This document shows, piece by piece, positions 22,951-34,715 of a DNA stretch of 64,000 nucleotides; within the stretch, counting starts at the first letter, position 1; every line of letters starts with the position of its first letter. The notes under the pieces were generated by a model, which searched no databases, was not told the DNA's origin, and was given only the letters and a program-made list of their open reading frames with translations. This DNA is from Pseudoscleropodium purum (taxonomy: Eukaryota; Streptophyta; Bryopsida; Hypnales; Brachytheciaceae): assembly GCA_963969395.1 (NCBI GenBank), contig OZ017800.1:930001-994000 (forward strand). The letters are read 5' to 3'. The position numbers and the translations under genes are program-made.

Positions 22951-23905
22951 AAACTAGTCAAACTACTATGTTAGACCTCCCTCTTTCACAAAAAATTCCA
23001 AGGTTGAACATTTTCATTTTTGTCCTACATAGAAAGTTAGATTTTTTGTTATACATTGAACACTCAATGGCCACGTTGTCTTTCCAAGGTCAATTAGTAA
23101 GTCCCTCCCAAGTATCTAACAAAGCATGATACCTTCTCAACATGAGGAGGACCATCTGCTTAGATATACAATGTTATGTGGAATCCAATGAAACAATTTC
23201 AACTCCTTATATAGGTATAGTAACCACATGGAAGGACAGAGCTTATGACCATATAACCTATTCCAATTTTTTATGATTTGTTATATTTTCTCTATTTTGT
23301 AGCTAATTTTGAGTGAGAGTTTTTTTGGTTTTTTTTTCTTTCAATTTTCAAAGATGAAATCACATGTCTTCTATAAATCATAAAATTTTCAGATTTATCG
23401 GTGATGGTTTGAAATTATTGTGATTTTCTAAAGAAAAAGTGAAAAAAATTCATAATGCATACAAAATTAGCTCCAATAATCTCAAATTTTACTCCAAGAA
23501 TATATTATTGTGAAGGATATTATAATGTAATTCAATTTTTCATATCATCCTACAAATAGAAATTCTATAGATCATGGTAATAGGCTAGTGTTCTAGTTTT
23601 AATAAAATATTTATTTTTTGAAAATTTTGGAAATTTCAAATTAGAGTTTAAATTAAACTTGATTATATTCATTTCACTGGTAAGAAAAAAAAATTCAAGA
23701 AGATTATTTTTCATAGGTGAAATTGAGATCTAGTGTGAGGAGCTAATAGTTGTCAAATATATTATAAGGTCACCTACGACAGACATTCAAATTCATATAA
23801 AAATATGCAAGCCCTCTATCATGATAATTTTTAGCACATAGCTAGTAGAAGGGACAAGTGGACAACACATAAAAGAAACTGGTTCAAAAAAATGATATGT
23901 ACCCT
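22951..23905. other. AT-rich spacer, no gene seen
   Basis: The first 180 bp resemble 17385-17480 and 41565-41640 (GTCAAACTACTAT, then GTCCTACAT-like). The rest is AT-rich with no gene. Confidence 0.4.
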
Positions 23906-23909
23906 TTAA

Positions 23910-24828
23910 CCCCTAAAGTCCCAAGGCCATTTTTCTATCAAAAACTACTCAAAACTGCCGTTTTTGTTGTGTTCACTCAAGAATACAAAAAAAATATTTT
24001 TTTTAGAAATTAACCATAGGTTCCTGTACTTTACTTGTCTTATTTTACATGATAAAAATTTCATGAAGTTTGACCGTAGAGATTGGAAGATATTAGCATT
24101 CAAAGTTGAAAAGGAAAGTGTTTTTTTGAACACTAGCCTGCAATTTCAAATGACTTTGACTGCCAATTGTGGAATTGTTTTGCACTACAAACTTTGAATT
24201 AAAAAATTTTAATGTTGAAGAATTGAGTTGAAAGTCTAGGAATTTTTTATTTATTTAAAAACACTTGATTTTCATTCTCTAAAAAAATACTAAGTAGAAG
24301 TAGGTCTAAGATTGAGAAAAAAACTAAATCGTTAATAAATCCAAGATGGGATTGAAAGACAATAATCCCAATGGTGAGATTGTTTTAGCAATTGAATACA
24401 ACAATCTCAAAAAAATTGTGCAAAATTGTGAAAATTGCATTTAGAAATGAATCCTATAAATTATTTTTTCAAGAAGATGTTGAAATTGCTTGAAAAACAA
24501 GATTGTCTTTAACTTTTTCATTATTAATCCAAATAGAACAAATCAAAGCTTCACATGTAGACAAAAATAAAACATTTTAGGGGAAAAAATTTAAATTTCT
24601 TTTGATTTTTTGCAATTTCTTTTGTGCTACCTACAGAGTTCAGTTTCAGACTTTTTGTGGTATAACTTTTGCTCTTGGTCACCGATTGAAATAAAAATTA
24701 TATTCCCACTTAGATAATCAGTTTTTCTATCTTACAGGAAAGTTTCAAAACAATTCACAAAAATTGAAGTCACAAGAACCTGTCCAAAATCTGATTTGTC
24801 CCTTAAGAGGACAATGGGACTTTAGGGG
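23910..24828 (+). mobile_element. TTAA-flanked non-autonomous DNA transposon (older subfamily)
   Basis: 919 bp between TTAA 23906-23909 and TTAA 24829-24832. The left end CCCCTAAAGTCCC and the reverse complement of the right end, CCCCTAAAGTCCC, match perfectly for 13 bp. The interior is non-coding and loosely related to the copies at 28.5, 49.1 and 56.1 kb: a GATATTAGCATT block is shared. Confidence 0.75.
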
Positions 24829-24832
24829 TTAA

Positions 24833-26207
24833 CAAGCTTCTATTATCATTGAAAAAAAGAAATCTAGCTCCTTGAGCATTTCAAGGTTCATGAATTCCTT
24901 ACAAGGGCATCAAGGCTCAAAAATAATTGATGATGATTTTCTAGATCACTATAAAAATGAAGAATGCACTTATTGGTCCAAAAGTTACATCATTTTTGGC
25001 AAAGTATCTTAGTGATAGTTTTCATTCTTTCAAAGATTAACCCTAAAAAGACAAGACCTATCAACACTAAAGTAGTCAAAAAAGTGATCCCATTTTTTAA
25101 CCAATAGGAACACTATTCATCTCTACAATAATCTTGAAAGTTATCCATCACTCATTTTTTGACATTAGTGTCAATTTTGGGTTAAGCTATGATCGCAAGA
25201 TGTCTTTAGATTTATGTAGAAGAAAATCATCTATTCATATACTAGTGGAAACTACACTTTGGATAACTGGTGGAGTTCACCACATGATGGAATTTGATAC
25301 ATTGGTGAACTCAATGATTTTCTTAATAGTTATCACTAGGGCATATTTCCTACTAGTATTGGTAATGGTTCATATAATCCCTACAATGTTAAGAAGCCCA
25401 AATCAGCCCTCATGATTTTGTACAAGTATGAACATTTTTTTAAACATACAGCCTTGGAGGGCCATAGCTACGTAAAAACTTGACATAGCCATAGCAATTC
25501 ATGGACTTAATCCATCAAGGACAAGTAGAGGATCAAAACCCCTCTTTGTGCACCAGCACAAAGAACCCCTACACAAGCAATGTCAACATGAAAGGATGAA
25601 CTAGGAACCTTGTGGATTCAAGTAAGAACACTTTATACCAAAAAAATTTGATTATTTATTTATTTATTATTCCAAACACAAAGCATTCTCCATTAGTTGT
25701 AGCAACCTTCAAACAAATAAATTGCACATGATTCAGTTTATTTTCTAGAACAATCTCAATGTTGGAATTAGTGTGTCTCAATTCTATTCTTTTAGAGCTA
25801 TCAACAATTTTGTTTCCTTCTATCTTGTACCAACTTTGACTTAACGTTTCTCAAAGGAATGAAAATGGGAGAAGGGGATTTCCAAACTTTCAACTCAATT
25901 TTTCAATTTAAAGAAAACAAAATTCACATTTGGTAGTACAAAAAATTTAAGTTTAACCAGGATTCAAAGCCTAATAATCTCATTAAGCTAGAAGCAAAAC
26001 AAACTTGTTTTTTGTACTTTAAATACTTTTACCTTATGGTTAATACAATCAAATGATTTTTTAAACTTCTTCTACACATTTTCATACTAGTCTAGTGCAA
26101 GATCCTATAGTTGAAATTCAAAAGAAACAAATTTTTGTTGTTTGCATTGAAAATGGAAATTTTGAGTGGTTTTTGCCCCCCTCCCAAATGACCTTGGGAC
26201 TTTGGGA
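24833..26207. other. AT-rich spacer ending in a TTAA-element end
   Basis: CCTTGGGACTTTGGGATTAA at 26192-26211 is a right end of the type seen at 24828. Its left partner could be TTAACCCTAAAAAGAC at 25037, but that match is weak. A short hairpin CTTTGTGC-ACCA-GCACAAAG lies near 25543. No gene seen. Confidence 0.35.
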
Positions 26208-26629
26208 TTAAAATTGGAAGGGTTGGTTTGGTTGTTTATTTTTTTAATAAGTTATTATGAAAATATGAAATATTTTTTCTTGACTTTCAATAAAACTTCA
26301 AATAGACTTGAAAGTTGAACGATTTTCTTCATTTGCTTAAAAAAGAGATAGCAATGGCTTACAATAGATTCAATACTTTTCATAATGTCCTTGCTTAGCT
26401 ATAAACTTAGTGAAATGAATTTGAATTCCATGTTACTTACACAAAGTAGTGAAATTAGGTTGCCTAAACAATTATGTTGGCTTACCCCAAGAAAGTTATT
26501 GTACAAGCCATCAAAGTCAACAAATATTTCTATGGATATTTCTATTTGAACATATGGAGGTTTATAAATCCCAATTCCAACAATACCTAATTCAAAAGTA
26601 GTGCATTCTTGTACATTATTCCTTAAAGG

Positions 26630-27536
26630 ACTAATATGTATTTTTGTTACCTAGAAATTTGGGGCAAGTTACTATGAATGAGCATTTGTATATTTTAATC
26701 TAAAACTTTTAATAAAAATAAGGAATGAGGAATATCTTTCATATGCACTAAATTTCATAACATTTGGAAATAGGAGTCAAAAGTTATGGTCTAATGTGGT
26801 ACTTTTTTTTGTAAATGGGTAGTGTGGGAAAATTAGAAAAAATCTCTTTTTGAAGAAACAAAAATTTTGAAATTCGTTTTCTAGAGTTATAATTATTAGG
26901 AAAGTTTTTAATCATTCTATTTTTATCAATGAATCAAAAGTTATGAGGATTTTTTTGGTTTATGGGTAGTTATGGATTTTCTATTCTAAAATTAACTTTT
27001 AAGTCCTTTATCTCAGTTAATTTTCAATATTCTTGGAAAAAAATAAAATCATAAGATGTAGATTGTTTATTATAAAATTGTAACAATTGGAATTGTCATT
27101 TTTTTACTTAATAATTAAATTCTTAACAATTTGGTATTTTGGATCATTTTCTACTACTATCTACTTACTATTTTTTCCTATATGTTGTACAATTCCAAAT
27201 AATTTGGAAATTTTCAAGCATGTGACCAACTTGTCTAGAAAAAATAATTTAAACAAGCACTACCATATTGGACCTTTTTTCATAGAAAAGTGAGCTTCTG
27301 AAATGCAACAACCTTGCAAGGCAAAGAAAATGACTTTAATGAATTTGAATGCTTATATCTTGCAATCCACATGGTGGAAATGTCTGAAATTTTTACCACA
27401 TGTTTTCAAGTCAACATGATACAAGATCTTATGGTTATATATGTCAAAAAAGTTTTTTTCAAAAATTTGGTACTTGTACTAAAAATGGCACTTTTTGAGC
27501 ATTTCTAGTGAAAACATAGTCATGGAATTTTAGGAG
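26630..27536 (-). mobile_element. TTAA-type non-autonomous element, minus orientation
   Basis: 907 bp, between TTAT 26626-26629 (one change from TTAA) and TTAA 27537-27540. The left end TCCTTAAAGGACTAA corresponds to the right end of the copy at 29375-30289 in reverse. The stretch with TTTCATATGCACTAAATTTC matches that copy inverted, so both belong to one subfamily. Confidence 0.7.
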
Positions 27537-27540
27537 TTAA

Positions 27541-28543
27541 TTATAAATATCTAGCATCAAATGTCAAAAAATTAGTGAGGGGCAATCTAATTTTACTATT
27601 TTGTGCAATGGATATGTCATGGGATCAAGTTGTATTAGATATCTTTTCTAACATTTTGACTTTCTTTATGTTTAACTCTTAAATTTTTTTAGCAAGCCCA
27701 AAAGGGTCAATTCATTTTAGAACATCCATTTTTTGAACTTAAGAATGTAAAGAGTCTTTTGAACTTGGTCTCATTCTCAAGATAATCAAGTTAGCTATTC
27801 AGTGGTGTTTTCAAATTTAGAGAAAGAGTGACTATTGAATTTACAAATATTTCACAAACATGGGTGGGCTATAGGCTGTAGCAAAGAGTCATTGCTTAAG
27901 GAAACTCTGGCCAACGAGGTAGAGGCATGTGTTTATGGGCGGGCCATGTCAAAATCGCACCACCCAGTATTAGCATAGCTAGGCCCAATCTTTGGAATGG
28001 GAGAAAGGTGGTTTGACAATGATGACCCTCGGAATTCTAATGGATTCCTAACATAGATTGTTCATACCCCTTTTCAATGAGCTACCTAATAGTAAATTAG
28101 ATCTAGAGCGTCACTACCTTTCCCTTTTTTTTAAACTTTGTCACATTTGTGAGTACAAATAGCCATTAGAATACACATTTTGCACTTGGATTTGAGCCTT
28201 TTTTCAAATTTTCTCCCTTGTTGTATGTCTTCTCTTGTATTCCTTCATTCTATTGTATTTGATCTTGAATTTTGACTCTAGATTTGTGACAAATCTTCTA
28301 TTTCTTTCATAATTTTTTAAATCAATTGATTTCAAAAATTTTAATAATTTTTTTGCGGAAGGATAATATGAGGCTACACTATGCAACGATCTCAATTTTG
28401 TAAGAGCCTACTTCCTACAAAGCATCCTATCTACACTCCAAGATTATGGCTACATTTTCTCCTTCCCATTAGCTTCCAATGGCACAAAACTTTGGAATTT
28501 GCCCATCCTTATTTGATGTGCATCATTCACCTCTCATTGTGCC
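27541..28543. other. AT-rich spacer, no gene seen
   Basis: It holds a slightly GC-richer patch near 27890-28030 with no long open frame. Confidence 0.4.
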
Positions 28544-28547
28544 TTAA

Positions 28548-30412
28548 TTCCTAAAGGTCAGAGACTATGCTTTCACCAAAAACACTTCCAAACTACCATA
28601 CAAGCACCAAATTTTAGATGAAAAGCATTTTTGGACACAAGTAACTACATTACATTGTAGTAAATTAGTTTGAAAATATGTGGAAAAAATTTCAGAATTT
28701 CCCCTCCGTGTAGATTGCAAGATATTAATGTTTGAAGTGACAATTATCCTTTTTTTGCCATGTGAAAATATGGGTTGCTATACTTCACAAGGTCACATTT
28801 ATATGAAAAATTTCCAAAATGGTGGTTATTCTTTGGATTCATTCTTCTAGGCAAGTTGGCTACATTCTTGAAAATTTTTAGATCATTTGGAATTGTAGAA
28901 CATATAGATCAAAGTGACCTTGTAAAGTGTAGTTGCCCGTATTTTCAAAGGGCCAAAATAATGATTTTTGTCACTTCAAACATTAATATCTTGCAATCTA
29001 CACAGAGGGGAAATTCTGAAATTTTTTCCACATATTTTCAAACTAATTTACTACAATATAATGTAGTTACTTGTGTCCAAAAATGTTTCTCATCTAAAAT
29101 TTGGTGTTTATAGCAGAAATAGTAGTTTTTCAAAAAATCCATAACTCCTTTGCTCATTAGAACACCTCATAACTTTCATCTTGTAAATCAAAATGCAATG
29201 ATTCAAAGTTTTCCACATACATACAAATTTAGAAAACCAATTTCAAATTTTTATTTTTGAAAATAGTGATTTTTTAAGAAATATTTAGATTGCCCCTTGA
29301 ACATTGAAAATTACATATTATGCAATAACTTTTGAACCATGTAGTCAAAAGTTATAAAAATTGTTGGGCCTTAATCCTTAAAGTTCCTTGGGGGTTTACA
29401 TCAAAAACGCTCCAAAACTGCCATTTTTAGGAGAAGTATAAAAAAAATTCAAAACATTTTTAGACACATCCAACCATAGGATCTTGTAGTATGATCATTT
29501 TAGAAGATGTGGAAAAAAATTTAGAAATTTCCACTGTGTAGATTGTAAGATATTAGCATTTGAATTGACAAAAAGCCTTTTTTGGCCTTGCAAAAAATTG
29601 GGCAATTGCACTTCACAAAGTCATATTTGTATGAAAAAATATCCAAAATGGTTGCAACTCTTTGGATTCATTCTTCAAGGCAAGTTTGCTACATGCTTGA
29701 AAAATTTCAGATCACTTGGAATCGTACAACATATAGGAAAAAAATAATTAGAAAGAAGTAGAGAATGAATCCAAATACTAAATTATTAATAATTTAGTTA
29801 TAGAATTGAAAATTGTCAATCTCAATGTTTGTAATGTTGTAATAAACAATATTCACTTGATGTTTTCATTTTTTTCAAAAATATTGAAAATTAAGTTCAA
29901 TAAAGAACTTCAAAGTTTATTTTTTGAGTAGAAAATCATAACCACCCACAAACTAAAGTGCCTCATTATTTTTGACTCATTGATCAAGATGGAATGATTC
30001 AAAGCTTTCTATGTATGCATAAATCTAGAAAATTAGTTTCAAATTTTTGTTTTTGAAAAAAGAGATTTTTTCAGATCTGCCTAGACTATCCAAGTTGAGA
30101 AATAAAGTACATATTAGGCCATAAATTTTGACTCATATTTCCAAATGTCCTGAAATTTAGTGCATGTGAAAGATATTCCTCATCCACACCTTCTATTAAA
30201 ATTAGGGCCAAAAATATGGAAATCTCCGCTTATATGCACCCACTTAAAAAAATAATGTTGCCAAAAAACACAACTTGGTCCTTTAGGGATTAAAGCTACT
30301 ATTTGGACACATGTTATGTAAAAATTTTAGAAAAAATAAATAAAAACTCCATTCTTAATGAGTTGCCCAAAATTGCTATGTTGCTAGAATACGTAGTTTT
30401 GACCTTTAGGGG
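28548..30412 (+). mobile_element. TTAA-type element interrupted by a second copy
   Basis: Flanked by TTAA 28544-28547 and TTAA 30413-30416. The left end TTCCTAAAGGTCAGAGACTA and the reverse complement of the right end, CCCCTAAAGGTCAAAACTA, are matching TIRs. Without the insert it would be about 946 bp, like the copies at 49.1 and 56.1 kb. It reads TTGGGCC-TTAA at 29371-29374 and resumes as TTAA-AGCTACT at 30290-30300. Uninterrupted copies have GGGCCTTAAAGCTACT with a single TTAA. Confidence 0.85.
29375..30289 (+). mobile_element. Nested TTAA-type element inside the 28.5-30.4 kb copy
   Basis: 915 bp bounded by TTAA 29371-29374 and 30290-30293. The left end is TCCTTAAAGTTCC and the reverse complement of the right end is TCCCTAAAGGACC. 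It has no coding capacity. The host element is continuous on both sides, so the TTAA pair is a genuine duplication made by this insertion. Confidence 0.88.
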
Positions 30413-30416
30413 TTAA

Positions 30417-30560
30417 TTCAAGTATATGTAGCCTTTGTTTAATGGCTTTGGCCTTGACACACAAGTAAGGTGGTCATAAGTTCAAACTTGGGCATTGGCA
30501 AGGTGCTTACCAGTCAAGACTATAGTCCGCACAACTATAAGGTGTGTGTGTGTGTATACA
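30417..30560 (+). mobile_element. Possible tRNA-derived SINE
   Basis: AATGGCTTTGGCC (30431-30443) and AAGTTCAAACTTGG (30478-30491) are placed like the A and B boxes of a tRNA-type RNA polymerase III promoter. About 50 bp later the sequence ends in a GT microsatellite (30542-30556). Only one copy is visible and no target duplication was found. Confidence 0.35.
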
Positions 30561-30988
30561 ATAATTAATTACCTAGTCATCATATAGTGACCTAAGAATT
30601 TCTTGAAGGAAGGAAGATGTTAATTCTTCATTAGTTGGTCTACAATACTTCCAAATGGAGGTATCGAAGATGGAATTCATTATCTAAGCCGTCCATGAGA
30701 CTTAGATAGTTGAGCCATTCCCAATAGACAGTGCTCCTTTTAGTTATACCAATCTTTCAAATTAGAATTATCCTTCCTTCTTCTGTCAACCATTCCTAAT
30801 AGACACTCCATTCACACTGGTCTTTCAAACTGGACTTACCCTTTCTTCTTCCATCTTTGATTCTTTAATGTCATTGAGTTCTAGAAAAGAAAACACTTGT
30901 CCAACTTTGGACAAGATGTTGGACAATAATAACAATCCTTTTTTTTCAGTATGATTTTCATTTTAAGTTTTCAACATGAATTGAGTAA

Positions 30989-31350
30989 GGCAGAAGTACC
31001 TATTTTAGATAACTTAAGCATTTCATGCTAGATGATGTGGGAAAGTCATGGGAATTGAATTCAGTGCATACAAAAAATAAGGTTGTGGAAGAATGCCCCC
31101 CCCCAATGAATTTTTTTTTCCTCCAAAAATGAGTATTTTATTGAATATAAAAGTAGATTTTGCACCTAGACCCATTCCAATTTCATAGACTCACCTATTG
31201 TGGTTAGCTTTGACACTTCTCCCCAGGCCAAGAGGAAAGAGAGATGAGTGGAAGAAAAGGTACAAACTAAGAATCTTTTTCAATGACCATTTACATCCAG
31301 TTGTTGCCCACAATAGGTTTAGCCTATGAAGCAATTGCACGGGCTTGTTC
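30989..31350. mobile_element. 0.36-kb MITE family, copy 1 (right end lost)
   Basis: It starts with a TIR variant (GGCAGAAGTACCTATTTTAG) and is colinear with copy 2 through GAAAGAGAGATGAGTG and AATCTTTTTCAATGACCATT. The sequence stops about 22 bp before the expected right TIR, where LINE-like sequence begins. Confidence 0.75.
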
Positions 31351-31912
31351 TAATGAGTTGTTTTTTTTCTTTCTTTTTTTCGTTTTTCTCTTTCCTTTTC
31401 TCTCCTCTCCAGTCAATCATTTACCCAAAGCGAACATGATGATAAGGCTCATGGAACTTGCTGCCTGAGCCTGTCCCTGTCCCTGCTCATGTGCTTGAGT
31501 AGTGCGGAGTCGCGGACCGCGATGTACTTTATCTTCTTACTCCCTTTGCCCTTTTACTGAATCTTTGGATCCCCCACCCACCTGCTGAGATAGTCTGAGG
31601 CCAGGAGATCTTTGTTTTCCCAATCAGGGGGGCACTCCCCCCGGGCACCCCACCTGCACCCATCTGGCGGAGTGGCGGTCCAAGCAGGCATCCTATGCCT
31701 CATGCCCGCCCCCGTTTTTTTGATGTACTCAATTCAAGCTCTTCCTTTCCGGGGTTGGTTGTCCATGGTGTTTTGGTCTCGTTTTTATCTTCTTAATTTA
31801 TCTCAAGCCAAATCGGAGTTTTCCTTGTCAGTTATACCCATGTCGTACAACATGTCCTTGTCCAAATTAAGTTACTATAAAGAGGGAGCGTTTCATTTGT
31901 TTCAAAAAAGAA
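31351..31912 (+). mobile_element. LINE-like 3' fragment between two MITE copies
   Basis: Higher-GC sequence with a TTTTGGTCTC-rich 3' region similar to 57.5 kb, ending GCGTTTCATTTGTTTCAAAAAAG. An open frame at 31612-31953 lies here but shows no reverse-transcriptase motif. It is probably a 5'-truncated copy; its exact left limit is uncertain. Confidence 0.5.
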
Positions 31913-31917
31913 GCGAA

Positions 31918-32273
31918 GGTAGAAGTACCTATTTCAAGCATATTTTAGTTTAGATGATGTTGGGAAGTCATGGAGAATTGAGTTCAATGTTTGCAAAAAT
32001 AAGGTTGTGGAAGAATGCGAATTTTTTAAATTTTTATTTTATTTTTATTGAATATAAAAATAAATTTTGCACCTAGACCCATTCCAGTTTCATAGACTCA
32101 CCTGTTGTGGTTAGCTTTAGCACTTTTCCCCAGGCTAAGAGGAAAGAGAGATGAGTGAATGAGAAAATACAAACCAAGAATCTTTTTCAATGACCATTGC
32201 ATCCAATTGTTGTCCATAATAGGTTAGCCTACAAAGCAATTACACGGACCTGTCCAAAATAGGTACTTCTACC
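31918..32273. mobile_element. 0.36-kb MITE family, copy 2 (complete)
   Basis: 356 bp with TIRs: GGTAGAAGTACCTATTT on the left, and the reverse complement of the right end is GGTAGAAGTACCTATTTTGG. It is non-coding. The flanking bases do not show a clear target duplication, so the superfamily is open. Confidence 0.8.
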
Positions 32274-32343
32274 ATAGTTTGTTTCATGGTTCACTCTTCG
32301 AATAAACTCTAGGTTTCAAAATTAAAAAATTAAAAAATTAAAA

Positions 32344-32673
32344 TTAAAGAGGGCAAAAGAGAGAGAGAGAGGGTTCAGACCAAACTCCAGGAATCTGCGA
32401 CCATTCTTTAGAATTAAAGACCTGGAGTTCAATTTGAAGACGAGAATCTCTGACCAACTTCGTTTGGAAGTCAGCGTAACTTATTACATTACGAGTTTGT
32501 TCCATTAGGATCCCCACATCATGGCTCTGCTGCACAAGGATGCTGATTTCCTTTATTTGGGGCAGTGAAGAGAAAAGCCCATTTGTGGCATGGGAACAGT
32601 TTAAGTAAGACGTGTACACACGGGAAATTTCATTAAAACCATCTGGTATTTCATATGCCATTTTTTCATTCAT
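32344..32673 (-). CDS. Unrecognised 109-codon open frame, possible exon or gene fragment
   Basis: The frame starts ATGAATGAAAAAATGGC and has mixed, protein-like composition (for example SLPQIKEISILVQQSHDVG) in a locally GC-richer island. It begins 70 bp after a complete MITE. No domain, signal peptide or membrane segment is evident, and I recognise no family. It could be a lone exon, a captured fragment or chance. Confidence 0.2.
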   Translation of the reverse strand: MNEKMAYEIPDGFNEISRVYTSYLNCSHATNGLFSSLPQIKEISILVQQSHDVGILMEQTRNVISYADFQTKLVRDSRLQIELQVFNSKEWSQIPGVWSEPSLSLFCPL

Positions 32674-33781
32674 TTCCTTCTTTAGCTCAAAAGTTCAGGT
32701 TCAGCATAGGTTTCAAAATGCACAGTTTAAGTGTAAAAGTATCAAGGAATTGTGGAATATTGACATTTAAACAAAAAATTTAGTTACAGCCCAAATTGCA
32801 CCGTGCCTATCATCATTACTATGTGTACATGTCCAAAATCAATACATATGTAAGTTGAAGAAACAACTTTAGAACATCTATCAAATGTCTTGTCCTTCAA
32901 ATGTTGCATTGGAACCTCCTTTCACTTAGTGTCAACAAGAAAATATGAAAACATGACTAGCCAAACAACATGGTAGAATTTCCATAAGGTAATAGTCCTG
33001 GGATTGGAAGAAAATATTACATTAGAGATGTTATTGCTTCTATTAATAGAAAAACTATGGCTTTAATGACATTTGAAGATTTTTTTTAGCAAGTTGCAAT
33101 TTTGTGACTCTCCTGAACTAAAGTCATGTTCACTAGAGCAACATCTAGATTCCAAATTCAATGAAAGTTTTGTTATGTTTTGTTTGTTTTTATTTATTTT
33201 TATTTTTAAAATTGATTTTGTACATCTTCAATACATCCATGCTAGGACTGAAGGAATAATATCACTTTAGAAAAGTTATGAGCTTATAGAAATTCACTTT
33301 ATAGAAATTCTACTGTAGTAACTAGATACAATTATAGCAAACAATGACAGATGGGGGAATACCAACCTTACATGCATCCATGGATGAAACATGAAAAATG
33401 TGGAAGGAATTTATTTAGTTGTTTTTTAGTCGTTTGAAAGTGCATGTGCATTCATTGGAGAGAAACTATTGGCAATGTCTAAAGATTTTCTTAGCAATTT
33501 ATTCATTGACAGAGGAGGAATATTTTGTCAAATTTCACTTTATCTTACTAGAGTCACTACATTAGGTTGGCAAATATTGGAAAAAGAAAACCTTGGTATA
33601 GTGTGGGTGGGTCATGAGAGTGACACAACGAGTATATATCCTTTTTTTTTAAATTTCATTTCTTTGTGTCACTAGGAAAAGTAGTGTTCCTTGGTGTGAT
33701 GAAGCTATTTCCATTCAATCATGGATGTGGATGTAAAATGTAGAATATAGATGGAAATTGATTTACTTGTCTAAAAATGAA
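32674..33781. other. AT-rich spacer, no gene seen
   Basis: Low-complexity open frames only (33073-33270, 33469-33675). Confidence 0.45.
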
Positions 33782-33785
33782 TTAA

Positions 33786-34711
33786 CCCTTAAGGTCTAAA
33801 CTGCATTTTTTTGGCAATATAGAAATTTTGGGCAACTCATTACAAATGGAATTTTTATTTATTTTTGTTGAAATTTTCACACAACATGTGCCCAAGGTGT
33901 AGCTTTAAGGCCTAACAATTTTCATAACTTTTGACTACATGGTTCAAAAGTTATTGCATGATATATAATTTTCAATGCTTGGCAGGCAGTCCAAAAATTT
34001 CTTAAAAAATCACTTTTTTCAAAAATAAAAATTTGAAAATGATTTTTTAGATTTATATGCATGTGGAAAGCTTTGAATCACTCCATTTTGATTTATGAGA
34101 TGAAAGTTATGAGATGTTCTAGTTTGTGGGTAGTTATAGATTCCCGACTCAAAAATAAACTTTAGAATCCTTTATTCAACTCAATTTTTAATATTTAAAA
34201 AAAAAAAAAAAACATATAATGTAGATTGTTTATCACTACATTACCACCATTGAGATTGGAAATTTTTCAATTTTATAATTAAATTCTTAACAATTTAATG
34301 TTTTGAATCACTTTGTACTTCTTTTTACTTACTTTTTTTTCCCTATATGTTGTACAATTCCAAATGATCTAAATTTTTTTCAAGAATGTAGCCAACTTGC
34401 CTTGAAGAATGAATCCAAAGAGTAACCATCATTTTGGACATTTTTTCATACAAATGTGACCTTGTAAAGTACAGCTGCCCGTATTTTCACAGGGTCAAAA
34501 AAATGATTTTTATCACTTCAAATGTTAATATCTTGCAATCTACACAATGGAAAATTCTGAAATTTTTTACACATCTTTTCAAACCAGTTTCCTAAAAGAT
34601 CCTACAGTTATGTGTGTCCAAAAAGGTTTTTCATTTAAAATTTGGTGCTTATATTAAAAATAACAGTTTTGGAGTGTTTTTGTTGAAAACATAGTCTCCG
34701 ACCTTTAGGGG
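33786..34711 (-). mobile_element. TTAA-type non-autonomous element, minus orientation
   Basis: 926 bp between TTAA 33782-33785 and TTAA 34712-34715. The left end is CCCTTAAGGTCTAAAC and the reverse complement of the right end is CCCCTAAAGGTCGGAGACTA. The interior matches the 49.1 and 56.1 kb copies in reverse, including AAGGCCTAACAATTTTCATA and the TATGTTGTACAATTCCAAAT block. Confidence 0.8.
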
Positions 34712-34715
34712 TTAA

